Made by a program: the position numbers and the translations under genes
Shown: positions 26,878-34,887 of the stretch, in pieces
Numbering within the stretch: the first letter of the stretch is position 1
Layout of the letters: every line of letters begins with the position of its first letter
Assembly (NCBI GenBank): GCA_964353255.1
Contig: CAYGVJ010000042.1
Coordinates: 1 to 38,741, forward strand
Direction of reading: 5' to 3'
Length of the DNA stretch: 38,741 nucleotides
Source: VFZS01 sp964353255
Lineage (GTDB): Bacteria; Acidobacteriota; Terriglobia; Bryobacterales; Bryobacteraceae
The notes under the pieces: generated by a model
What the model saw: only the letters and a program-made list of their open reading frames with translations
Told to the model about the DNA's origin: nothing
Database searches by the model: none

Positions 26878-29444
26878 AAGGACAAGCTGAAGCATGTCCC
26901 ACTGGGGACAAGCTAAAGCATGTCCCACTCCTTCCCCCTCTCGTCGCTCTGGTCGCCGGAGTGCTGCTGGGGCGCTTTGTGCCTTTCGAGTGTTGGCAAA
27001 TCCTGGGCGCGCTGGGGGCGCTGGCCCTGTTGGGCGGCTTCAAGAGCACCCGGCGGGCGGCGGGGCTGGCCTGCCTGGCGGCGCTGGTCTTCGCCGGGGC
27101 GCTCGTCGAGATGACTCACCGCCCGGGGCCGGCCCCGGGGCTGGATGCCGAGGCCCGGGAAATCGTCATCCTGGCGGGCTGCGTGGTCGAGCCGCCGGTC
27201 TTCTTCGAGAACCGCGAGCAGTTCGTGCTGGAACTGGAACCCGGCGCGCGTGCGCGCGTGAGTCTGTACCCGCGCGCGGGCGAGGCGCCGCCGCGGTTGC
27301 GTTACGGCCAGCGGGTGGAGGTCGAGGCGCGCGTGCGGCGCACGCACAACTTCTTGAACCCCGGCTCCTTCGACTACGCCGCGTACCTGGCCCGCCAGCA
27401 GGTCTTCTGGAACGCCTCAATGCCGTCCGGGAGCCCCGTCAGGATCCTGGGCGGCGAGTGCGGCTCGCAGTTCTGGCGCGCTATCTACGGCCTGCGGCAG
27501 ACGGCACTGGAGCGGCTGGAGCGGCTCTATAGCCACAGCCAGTACCAGGCCGTGATGATCCAGGCCATCCTGGTGGGCGAGTCGTCCAGGGTCGAGCGGG
27601 TGTGGACGGAGAACTTCCGCCGCACGGGCACTTTTCACGCCTTGGTGATCTCGGGGCTGCACGTGACGGTGCTGGCGGCCTTCTTCCTGTTCCTGCTGCG
27701 CCTGTGCTTTTGCCCGGAGGGACCGGCGCTGGCGCTCACTACGCTGGCGGGCTGGCTCTATGCGCTGGTGTGCGGCGGGCAGGCCCCGGTGGTGCGGGCG
27801 GCAGCGGGCTTCACGCTGTTCGTGGTGGGGCGCTGGTTCTACCGGCGGGGGAACCTGCTGAACCTGCTGGCGGCGGTGGCGATCGGCTTCATCGTGCTGG
27901 ACCCGGAGCAGATGTTCGAGGCCAGCTTTCAGCTTTCGTTCCTCTCGGTGGCGGCCCTCGGGGCGCTGGCGGTTCCGCTGCTGGAGCGCACCTCGGCGCC
28001 GCTGGCGCGCGGGCTGGCGGGCTTGGCCGACGTGGGCCGGGACGTGCATCTGGAGCCGCGCGTGACGCATTTCCGGCTCGAACTGCGTCTGCTGGCTGAG
28101 ACCGTCGCTTTGTGGACGCGGATTCCGCAGCGCTGGCTGCTGGCGCTTGCGGCGGCGCTGCTGCGGGTGGCCTTCTACGCCTGGGAGCTGGCGGTGGTTT
28201 CGGCCACAGTGCAGGTCGGGCTGGCGCTGCCCATGGCGATCTACTTCCATCGGTTGTCGCTCACGGGCCTGTCGGCGAACATTCTCATTGTTCCCCTCAT
28301 GTCCCTGCTGGTGCCAGTGGGGTTTGTGGCCGTGCTCACCGGCTGGGGGCTGCCTGCGACACTGGCAGGCTGGCTGTTGGCGGCCTCCCAAGGCATTGCG
28401 GACTGGCACGTCCGGTTCGAGCCGGCCTGGCGCGTCCCGGCGCCGCCCCTGTGGCTGGCCGCCGCGTTCACCGCGGCCCTGCTCGGGTTGGGCTTGGCGG
28501 CGCGCGCCGCTCGCGGCTGGAGGCTGGGAGCCCTCGGCTTAGTCACAGGGCTGCTGGTCTTGATCGTCTGGCACCCGTTCCCGCCCCAGGTCCAGTCGGG
28601 GATGCTGGAGGTGACAGCCATTGACGTGGGACAAGGCGAGAGTCTGCTGGTGGCCTTCCCCGAGGGCAAGCTCATGCTCGTGGACGCCGGCGGCATACCG
28701 GTGTTCGGGGCCCGCCGGCGCCCGCGCCTGGACATCGGCGAGGACGTGGTCTCGCCGTACCTGTGGAGCCGTTCGATCAAGCGGCTGGACGTGGTGGTTA
28801 TGTCGCACGCGCACGAGGACCACATGGGCGGGATGGCGGCGGTGCTCGAGAACTTCCGCCCCAGGGAACTCTGGACCGGCGCTGTGCCGGAGCGCGACCC
28901 GCTCTGGGCGCCCTTGCGTCAGCGCGCGCACCGGCTGGGAGTGAAGGTCGTCCCGCTACAGGCAGGGCGGCGGTTCCAATACGCCGGAGCGCAGGTGGAG
29001 GTGCTGGCGCCGGCTCCGGACTACGAGGTGGGCGCCAGCGCGCGCAACAACGACTCGCTGGTGCTCCGCCTCGCCTACGGCCGGCACTCTTTCCTGCTGG
29101 CCGGCGACATAGACCGGCGGATCGAGGCGGAGCTTCTGGAGCGCAGCTTGGTCGGGAAAAGCGAAGTGTTGAAGGCGGCCCACCACGGGGGCAAGGGATC
29201 GAGCAGCGCGCCGTTTCTAGAGGCGGCGCTGCCCGCAGTGGCCATCATCTCGGCCGGATTCGAGAACAGCTACGGAATGCCGAGCGCGGAGGTGCTCGAA
29301 CGGCTGCGCGAGCGCCGCGTGGCAGTGCTGCGTACCGACCTGTGGGGACTGGTGACGGTCCGTTCGGACGGCCGCCGCCTGAGCCTGGACACCATGCGGT
29401 GGGTGGGCCAGCGGCTGCACCTGGAGCCAGTGACCTATCATTGA
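26844..29444 (+). CDS. comEC: ComEC/Rec2 DNA-uptake channel protein
   Basis: About 866 aa from the GTG at 26844, preceded by GAGGAG; the start is uncertain. The N-terminal DUF4131 region follows the first membrane segments (PLLPPLVALVAGVLLGRF). The competence domain has the FRRTGTFHALVISGLHVTVLAAFF signature near residue 265 and about ten membrane spans. The C-terminal metallo-beta-lactamase domain carries DVGQGESLLV, SHAHEDHMGG and AAHHGGKGSSS. ComEC moves single-stranded DNA across the inner membrane during natural transformation. The first 30 or so codons are RAYT- and REP-derived (EGQAEACPTGDKLKHVP), so the ancestral start may have been destroyed by the element. Confidence 0.88.
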   Translation: MLERQQRREKLEGQAEACPTGDKLKHVPLLPPLVALVAGVLLGRFVPFECWQILGALGALALLGGFKSTRRAAGLACLAALVFAGALVEMTHRPGPAPGLDAEAREIVILAGCVVEPPVFFENREQFVLELEPGARARVSLYPRAGEAPPRLRYGQRVEVEARVRRTHNFLNPGSFDYAAYLARQQVFWNASMPSGSPVRILGGECGSQFWRAIYGLRQTALERLERLYSHSQYQAVMIQAILVGESSRVERVWTENFRRTGTFHALVISGLHVTVLAAFFLFLLRLCFCPEGPALALTTLAGWLYALVCGGQAPVVRAAAGFTLFVVGRWFYRRGNLLNLLAAVAIGFIVLDPEQMFEASFQLSFLSVAALGALAVPLLERTSAPLARGLAGLADVGRDVHLEPRVTHFRLELRLLAETVALWTRIPQRWLLALAAALLRVAFYAWELAVVSATVQVGLALPMAIYFHRLSLTGLSANILIVPLMSLLVPVGFVAVLTGWGLPATLAGWLLAASQGIADWHVRFEPAWRVPAPPLWLAAAFTAALLGLGLAARAARGWRLGALGLVTGLLVLIVWHPFPPQVQSGMLEVTAIDVGQGESLLVAFPEGKLMLVDAGGIPVFGARRRPRLDIGEDVVSPYLWSRSIKRLDVVVMSHAHEDHMGGMAAVLENFRPRELWTGAVPERDPLWAPLRQRAHRLGVKVVPLQAGRRFQYAGAQVEVLAPAPDYEVGASARNNDSLVLRLAYGRHSFLLAGDIDRRIEAELLERSLVGKSEVLKAAHHGGKGSSSAPFLEAALPAVAIISAGFENSYGMPSAEVLERLRERRVAVLRTDLWGLVTVRSDGRRLSLDTMRWVGQRLHLEPVTYH
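26880..26928 (-). repeat. Two right REPs of the RAYT element
   Basis: Tandem 20-mers GGACAAGCTGAAGCATGTCC (26880-26899) and GGACAAGCTAAAGCATGTCC (26906-26925), one base apart in sequence, each followed by CAC, i.e. GTGG-tagged on the - strand. They lie within the open frame leading into comEC. Confidence 0.85.
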
Positions 29445-29447
29445 GAG

Positions 29448-29891
29448 GTGGCCGGAACAGGCAAGCGGGCCCACCCCTTTCTCAAGTTGTTCGGCATAGG
29501 GGTGGTGGTCTTCCTGGCCTTGCTGGCTGCGCTGGACTTCTTGGGCGCCACTGCGACGGCCGACCGCCTCTACCAAGACCCCTACCGCATCGGCGAGCAT
29601 CAGGAGCGGCTCCGGGAAGTGGCTGCTCTCCTGCCGGCGGACTCGGTGATCGGGTTCCTCTCGGACCTTCTGCTGGAAGACACCCGCGGCGCAGCCGCGT
29701 TCTTTGCCGTGCAATATGCGCTGGCGCCCCGCCTGCTGGTGCTCGACAAGCCCGCTGAGCGGCGCCAGTGGGTGCTGGGCTACTTCTCGCAAGCCGTGGA
29801 TCTGGGCAAGACGGAACGGGAGAACGGTTTGAGCGTGGTACGGACCTATGGGGCAGGTATCGTCCTGTTCCGAAGGCAGGCCGCTGAATGA
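29448..29891 (+). CDS. Hypothetical single-pass membrane protein
   Basis: 147 aa, GTG start 3 bp after the comEC stop. One membrane segment near residues 13-31 (LFGIGVVVFLALLAALDFLGA), then a soluble domain with DPYRIGEHQERLREVAALLPADSVIGFLSDL. No family recognised. Its stop overlaps the next gene's ATG by 4 bp, so it is probably a small partner of the polytopic protein that follows. The soluble part resembles short proteins found beside GT-C type enzymes, but I cannot assign a function. Confidence 0.7.
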   Translation: MAGTGKRAHPFLKLFGIGVVVFLALLAALDFLGATATADRLYQDPYRIGEHQERLREVAALLPADSVIGFLSDLLLEDTRGAAAFFAVQYALAPRLLVLDKPAERRQWVLGYFSQAVDLGKTERENGLSVVRTYGAGIVLFRRQAAE

Positions 29892-31363
29892 CCGGGATGC
29901 TCTCTATCGGGCTGGCGGTTCTGATCGGATGGCTGCTCGTCCGGTCGGCTGGCGCGCGGATAGGTCTCAAGCCTCGCTGGGCGGTGTGGCTGTTTGAAGT
30001 GGCGCTGGGGGTGGGAAGCGGGATAGGGCTGACGTCCGCGGTGTACTTCCTGCTCCTGGTGGGCCAGATAGCCTCTCCGGCAGCGATTTACATCACGGAT
30101 TCGCTATTGTTGCTGGTGGCGGCGGGCCTTCTCTGGCGGCGCCGCCAAGCTAAGCCCGCGGTGGAGGCTTCGGGCGTGGAAACCGCCGCGGGATTCCGCT
30201 GGAACTGGGTGCTCGGCCTCGCCTTGCTGCTCGGGTGGTTGGCCGTCGTCTCGGCGCTGGTGGAAGTGGCCCAGGCGAACCCGCACGGGGCCTGGGATGC
30301 CTGGAGCATCTGGAACCTGCGGGCGAAGTTCCTGGCGGGTCCCGGCAAGACCTGGGAGAACGCCGTGTCCCCGTTGCTCGGGCGCACGCATCCCGACTAC
30401 CCGCTGTTGCTCTCCGGCTTCGTCGCCCGGGTCTGGAAGGCCTCCGGCGATACGGGCACCCTTGTTCCGGTGGTCACGGGCTTCCTGTTTGCCGGCTCTG
30501 CGGTGGGCCTGCTGTTCGGGGCCCTGGCGCTTTTGCGTGGAGTGAGCGCCGCGCTGCTGGCCGGTCTGGTCATGCTGGCGGGTACGACGTATCTGGTGGA
30601 GTCCACCACGCAGTACGCCGATGTGCCGCTGAGCTTCTACTACCTGGCCGCGCTGGCGCTGATCTTGCTGAGTGGCGCGTGCCCTCCCGGCAACCGGGGC
30701 CGTCTTTTGGCGATGGCAGGCGCCTGCGCGTCCTGCGCCGCGTGGACGAAAAACGAGGGGCTGGTCTTTCTGGCGCTCAGCCTGGGTTGCTACTTCCTGA
30801 TGGAGTGGCGGGCATCCGGGCTGAAAGCGGCCTTCGAGAGGTGGCGTTTTCTGGTCCTGGGGGCGCTTCCCGGTTTGCTTCTGGTCGTTTGGTTCAAGTT
30901 CTTTCTGGCGCCTCCCACCGACCCCTTGCTGAGGCAGACGGCTCTCAAAGCGGCGCAGAAGCTGGGTGATTTGGGCCGTTACATCCAGATTGGGAAGGCG
31001 CTGCTTGCGGAAGCCGTCAATTTCGGGGGCGGGGTGACGCACCCGTTGCTGTTGCTGGCCATCCTGGGGTTCGCGCTGCGCTTCCGCGCGGAGCAGCGCT
31101 ACAAGCGGTTGGTTCTATACTCCTCGGTCACGCTCGCTCTGGTGTTCGCGTCTTATTTGGCGGTGTATCTGATCACGCCGTCAGATCTGGCCTGGCACCT
31201 GGGCACCTCGCTGGGCCGCCTTTGTTGCCAGCTCTGGCCAGGCTTCCTGCTGGTGGCCTTCATGGTTCTGGGGAGGCTGGAAGATGCGACAGTAGTGGAG
31301 GCCCGCGTGGCAGGCCGGCGGGCCGTGCGGGCGAAGAGAAAGGAGCGCGGAGACCGCAACTAA
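29888..31363 (+). CDS. Polytopic membrane protein, GT-C/GT39-like glycosyltransferase candidate
   Basis: 491 aa with roughly 11-12 hydrophobic segments and a basic C-terminal tail (GRRAVRAKRKERG). The first large loop has NPHGAWDAWSIWNLRAKFLAG and then RTHPDYPLLLSG, with acidic residues placed as in lipid-linked-sugar glycosyltransferases (PMT/ArnT style). A later cytoplasmic-side WTKNEGLVFLALS is also typical of such proteins. The donor and acceptor are unknown; an alternative is a non-enzymatic transporter. It is translationally coupled to the preceding small membrane protein and apparently co-transcribed with comEC. Confidence 0.68.
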   Translation: MTGMLSIGLAVLIGWLLVRSAGARIGLKPRWAVWLFEVALGVGSGIGLTSAVYFLLLVGQIASPAAIYITDSLLLLVAAGLLWRRRQAKPAVEASGVETAAGFRWNWVLGLALLLGWLAVVSALVEVAQANPHGAWDAWSIWNLRAKFLAGPGKTWENAVSPLLGRTHPDYPLLLSGFVARVWKASGDTGTLVPVVTGFLFAGSAVGLLFGALALLRGVSAALLAGLVMLAGTTYLVESTTQYADVPLSFYYLAALALILLSGACPPGNRGRLLAMAGACASCAAWTKNEGLVFLALSLGCYFLMEWRASGLKAAFERWRFLVLGALPGLLLVVWFKFFLAPPTDPLLRQTALKAAQKLGDLGRYIQIGKALLAEAVNFGGGVTHPLLLLAILGFALRFRAEQRYKRLVLYSSVTLALVFASYLAVYLITPSDLAWHLGTSLGRLCCQLWPGFLLVAFMVLGRLEDATVVEARVAGRRAVRAKRKERGDRN

Positions 31364-31373
31364 GGAGTTCGCC

Positions 31374-31683
31374 TCAGAGCCCTTCCAGCAGGTGGCCCAG
31401 CTTCTCTTTCTTGGTGCGGAGGTAGGTCTCCGTGGTGTCGGTGGGTTCGACCACGCAGGGGACGCGCTCGGCCACGCGGATTCCGGCCCGCTCGAGCGCG
31501 GCGATCTTTTCCGGGTTGTTCGACAGCAGGCGCACCTGGCGCACGCCGAAGTAGTGCAGGATGTCGGCGGGCAGCTCGTAGTTGCGGTGGTCGGCCTGGA
31601 AGCCCAGGCGTTCGTTGGCCTCTACCGTATCGGCGCCCTGGTCCTGCAACTCGTAGGCGCGCAGCTTGTTCAGCAGGCCGATG
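31374..31683 (-). pseudogene. ribA: 5'-truncated ribA fragment (direct repeat copy A)
   Basis: 310 bp matching 34202-34511 with 3 mismatches by eye, same orientation, 2828 bp apart. It encodes the last about 103 codons of GTP cyclohydrolase II through the stop codon; the frame extends a few unrelated codons to an ATG at 31700, but the catalytic zinc site is absent. All three differences from the intact gene are synonymous (GAA/GAG, CTG/CTC twice), which suggests that the copy came from a functional allele and is young. The similarity starts exactly at the stop codon; intergenic sequence on that side is unrelated. Confidence 0.92.
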
Positions 31684-31793
31684 AAAAGAACGGCTTCCAC
31701 AGAGGCCCTTGAGTGTAGAATGGAGGCTGGCCAGGATCCGAAAATGGAAATCTTGGCGTGGTGACAGATCGCGCTTTCTTGCGTAATTGTGGA

Positions 31794-31825
31794 GTGGGGG
31801 AGCAGCTAGTGGCGTGCTCCCACAC
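31794..31825 (+). promoter_or_regulatory. Hairpin directly upstream of the DUF5916 gene
   Basis: Stem GTGGGGGAGCA/TGCTCCCACAC, 10 bp with one G-A mismatch and a 10-nt loop, ending 5 nt before the ATG at 31831. The only purine-rich ribosome-site candidate (GGGGGAG) is inside the stem, so folding could limit translation. Confidence 0.4.
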
Positions 31826-31830
31826 GCACC

Positions 31831-34068
31831 ATGCGCACACACTCGTTCCGAACCGCTATCTACCCATTCCTATTGGCTGCCGCATTGCATGCCACCCTGG
31901 GTGCGCTCACGGCCTCCCACAGCGCGCCTGCTCCCCCGGATGCGGAACCCCATGAGCTGAAGCCGCCGTTTCTCACGTCGCCGCCAGTGATCGACGGAGT
32001 CCTCAACGACGCGGCGTGGCGGTCCCCTCCGCTGCGTCTCGGTTCGTGGATCACTTACAGCCCGCTCTTCGGCGACAGGCTGGCCCAGCAGACGGAAGTC
32101 TGGGTCGCCTACGACAAGCAGTATCTTTACTTCGCCTTCCGCTGCCTGGACCCGGAGCCCGACAAGATCAAGAGCGCCATCAGCCGGCGCGACACGCAGT
32201 GGAATGACGACTGGGTGGGACTGAGCCTGGACGCCACCGGCAGCCACCAGAGTTCCTACGACATGTTCGTGAATCCGAGCGGCGTCCAGGGCGACATCCT
32301 GAACAGCAGCACGGCGGGAGAATCGACATCCGTCGATTGGGTCTGGGGCAGCGCCGGAAAGCGCAACGACCGCGGATACGACGTGGAGATACGCCTGCCG
32401 CTCAAGAGTATCCGGTTTCGGAGCGGCGCCGAGGTGCGTATGGGGATCCTGTTCTGGCGGCGCGTCAGCCGTCTCGGCATCTCGGCCGCCTGGCCTTCGC
32501 TCCCGCCCGGCCGCTCCCTCTTCACCCGGCACGCTCCGCTGGTGCTCGAAGACCTCAAGGCGCCCCTGAAGCTGGAGTTGATGCCCAACTTGACCTATTC
32601 GTGGAACCAGGAACGAGCCGCTCCCACCCGTTGGGGCCCGGGCGACTCGCAGCCCGACGCAGGCATCACCTTCAAGTACGGCGTCACCTCTTCGACGACC
32701 CTCGACGGAACGTTCCGCCCCGATTTCAGCCAGGTGGAAAGCGACGCCTACCAGATCGAGGTCAACCGGCGCTATCCCATCTTCTACAGCGAGAAGCGCC
32801 CCTTCTTCATGGAAGGGATGGGGACGTTCGAGCTGGCCGGCACCGGCGGCGACGGGAACATGGCGACCGCCGTGCACACCCGCCGCATTATCGACCCGCT
32901 TTTCGGCGCCAAGCTCACGGGAACGGTCGGCAAGGTGAACTTCGCCACACTTTCGGCCTCGGACCAAGCGCCCGGCACGGGAGACGTGGCGTCCTCGCTC
33001 GCGGGCAAGGACAAGCACTTCACCGTTGCGCGCGCTGTCTACTCGTTTGGCGAAGGCAGCTACGTGGGCGGGTTGGCGGTTGACACGGAGTTCGGCCAGG
33101 GCTACAACCGGGTAGCGGCAGGAGACCTGTCCCTGCGCTTCCGTGAACACCACCGGTGGAGCACGACACTGATCGGAACCCAGACGAAGGCCTCCCAGGG
33201 ATTATCCCGGCAGTCAGGTATGGCGGGCCAGGCCACCTACGGGTACAACAGCAAGCGCTACGGGGCCAACATTCAGCTCGAGCACTACGACACCGGTTTC
33301 CAGATGGACACGGCCTTCTACAATCGAACGGGGTTTTCGGGCGGCAACCTTTACCTGGGACGGAGTTTCTACCCCGATGCGAAGCGCTGGCCGTGGTTCA
33401 AGAGGTTTGAGACCTTCGTGTTCGCAATGGGCGGGCGCGACCGGCCGCAAGGAGGAGACGAGGCCTTCGGCATGGTGGCCGTGCGTTTCAACTTCACCCG
33501 CCAGGGATTCCTGCGCCTGGACGCCGGCGGCGGCCACACGCCCTGGCGCAACAGGGAGTTCCCGACCCGCCTGTGGCGCGTCATGGGTGACGCCCAGTTG
33601 TATCGCTGGCTCGGCCTGCATGGCAGGATCGAATTCCACCCGCGCTCGGTCTACTACGACTCTGTGGCGCCGTTTTCGGGACGAAAGCGAACGCTTTGGC
33701 TCAGTGCCACTTTCCAGCCCAACGACCAGGTACGCCAGGAACTATCCTTCGACCGGGATGCCTTCAACCGGCTTTCCGACGGGAGCCGCGTCTACGCCGT
33801 CAACATCCTCAACTCCCGCACGACTTACCAGTTCGACCGGCACTTCTCGGTTCGGGCGATCGCCCGCTTCGACAGCTCGCGCAAGCGCATCCTGGGCGAT
33901 TTCCTGGGAGCGTGGGAGTTCGTCCCCGGCACGGTCGCCTATGTCGGCTACGGCGCGCTCCACGAGCGCCGCGGGTGGGATGGCGGCGAGTGGCTGCCCA
34001 GCCAGGGCAGCTTTCTGAACACCCGCCGTGCCTTCTTCTTCAAGCTCTCCTACCTCTACCGCCTGTGA
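31831..34068 (+). CDS. DUF5916 outer-membrane barrel protein with CBM9-like N-terminus
   Basis: 745 aa. Signal peptide MRTHSFRTAIYPFLLAAALHATLGALTA. Residues about 45-215 form a carbohydrate-binding family 9-like domain (PPVIDGVLNDAAWRSPP, TEVWVAYDKQYLYFAFRCLDPEP, RRDTQWNDDWVGLSLD). The rest is DUF5916 with FRPDFSQVESDAYQIEVNRRYPIFYSEKRPFFMEG and many alternating strands, ending in aromatic FFFKLSYLYRL, a typical outer-membrane C-terminus. The function is not established; family members often sit with glycan- or TonB-related genes. The gene is the only cargo between the two ribA repeats, with little else in the 2.5-kb interval. Confidence 0.85.
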   Translation: MRTHSFRTAIYPFLLAAALHATLGALTASHSAPAPPDAEPHELKPPFLTSPPVIDGVLNDAAWRSPPLRLGSWITYSPLFGDRLAQQTEVWVAYDKQYLYFAFRCLDPEPDKIKSAISRRDTQWNDDWVGLSLDATGSHQSSYDMFVNPSGVQGDILNSSTAGESTSVDWVWGSAGKRNDRGYDVEIRLPLKSIRFRSGAEVRMGILFWRRVSRLGISAAWPSLPPGRSLFTRHAPLVLEDLKAPLKLELMPNLTYSWNQERAAPTRWGPGDSQPDAGITFKYGVTSSTTLDGTFRPDFSQVESDAYQIEVNRRYPIFYSEKRPFFMEGMGTFELAGTGGDGNMATAVHTRRIIDPLFGAKLTGTVGKVNFATLSASDQAPGTGDVASSLAGKDKHFTVARAVYSFGEGSYVGGLAVDTEFGQGYNRVAAGDLSLRFREHHRWSTTLIGTQTKASQGLSRQSGMAGQATYGYNSKRYGANIQLEHYDTGFQMDTAFYNRTGFSGGNLYLGRSFYPDAKRWPWFKRFETFVFAMGGRDRPQGGDEAFGMVAVRFNFTRQGFLRLDAGGGHTPWRNREFPTRLWRVMGDAQLYRWLGLHGRIEFHPRSVYYDSVAPFSGRKRTLWLSATFQPNDQVRQELSFDRDAFNRLSDGSRVYAVNILNSRTTYQFDRHFSVRAIARFDSSRKRILGDFLGAWEFVPGTVAYVGYGALHERRGWDGGEWLPSQGSFLNTRRAFFFKLSYLYRL

Positions 34069-34201
34069 CGGCGGGCCTGCTCCCCGCTGTGTCCAGGCCC
34101 GGCTACTCTGCTGGCCGTGCCATCGCCCGCGCCACCACGCAGCACTTCTGCGCAAGCGCCGGCGCCTGGGGCGACTCAAACCCCAGGATGTGGATCACGG
34201 T

Positions 34202-34511
34202 TCAGAGCCCTTCCAGCAGGTGGCCCAGCTTCTCTTTCTTGGTGCGGAGGTAGGTCTCCGTGGTGTCGGTGGGTTCGACCACGCAGGGGACGCGCTCGGC
34301 CACGCGGATTCCGGCCCGCTCGAGCGCGGCGATCTTTTCCGGGTTGTTCGACAGCAGGCGCACCTGGCGCACGCCGAAGTAGTGCAGGATGTCGGCGGGC
34401 AGCTCGTAGTTGCGGTGGTCGGCCTGGAAGCCCAGGCGCTCGTTGGCCTCTACCGTATCGGCGCCCTGGTCCTGCAACTCGTAGGCGCGGAGCTTGTTGA
34501 GCAGGCCGATG
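34202..34511 (-). repeat. Direct repeat copy B within intact ribA
   Basis: Partner of 31374-31683. One boundary coincides with the ribA stop codon, the other falls inside the gene just after the codons for RGIGLLNK. Confidence 0.92.
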
Positions 34512-34819
34512 CCGCGGCCTTCCTGATGTTCGTAGATCAGCAAGCCGCGCTCCTCCTCGGCGATGCGGGCCAGCGAGAGCTCGAGCTGGGCCCGGCAGTC
34601 GCAGCGCAGGCTGTGGAAGACATCGCCAGTGAGGCACTGCGAATGGATCCGCACCAGAGGCGGGGGCCCGTCGGACAGGTCGCCCAGCTTGAGCACTACG
34701 GCTTCCTCCAGTTCGCCGTCATAGCAGCCCTCAAAGCCGAGGATGCGGAAGCGGCCGAAGCGGGTGGGAAAGTCAGCCTCGGCGACCTTCTTGAAACTGC
34801 TGCTCGCAGGTTGGGACAT
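34202..34819 (-). CDS. ribA: GTP cyclohydrolase II
   Basis: 205 aa. Zinc ligands C62, C73 and C75 in SQCLTGDVFHSLRCDC, followed by HQEGRGIGLLNKLRAYELQD and the C-terminal VRLLSNNPEKIAALERAGI. It opens the imidazole ring of GTP to start riboflavin synthesis. It is a stand-alone RibA and not a RibBA fusion; no other rib genes lie nearby. The 3' half is duplicated as a fragment at 31374-31683. A - strand TAGAAT at 34853-34848 is a possible -10 element, about 29 nt from the start. Confidence 0.96.
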   Translation of the reverse strand: MSQPASSSFKKVAEADFPTRFGRFRILGFEGCYDGELEEAVVLKLGDLSDGPPPLVRIHSQCLTGDVFHSLRCDCRAQLELSLARIAEEERGLLIYEHQEGRGIGLLNKLRAYELQDQGADTVEANERLGFQADHRNYELPADILHYFGVRQVRLLSNNPEKIAALERAGIRVAERVPCVVEPTDTTETYLRTKKEKLGHLLEGL

Positions 34820-34847
34820 GACCGCGGGAATGCGCCCTGTTACTACT

Positions 34848-34872
34848 ATTCTAGCAGGCGGCGGCTTATAAT
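34848..34872. promoter_or_regulatory. Divergent promoter elements between ribA and the kinase gene
   Basis: On the + strand a perfect TATAAT (34867-34872) stands 15 nt before the kinase ATG at 34888. On the - strand TAGAAT (34853-34848) faces ribA. Neither has a convincing -35. The kinase leader would be under 10 nt. Confidence 0.4.
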
Positions 34873-34887
34873 TGACAGCGAGACGGT

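Larger units (their letters stand above)
26296..26928 (+). mobile_element. RAYT-REP element (REP-flanked IS200-like transposase unit)
   Basis: About 630 bp: left REP, RAYT gene, and two right REPs in inverted orientation. The left 20-mer and the inner right 20-mer are perfect inverted repeats. This is the arrangement reported for domesticated RAYT loci that spread REPs. The unit lies between the divergent start of the amidohydrolase gene and comEC, and its right end merges with the comEC reading frame. Confidence 0.78.

Noticed and set aside
31374..31700. Second functional ribA gene
   Set aside because: The fragment lacks the N-terminal half with all zinc ligands; it is a remnant.
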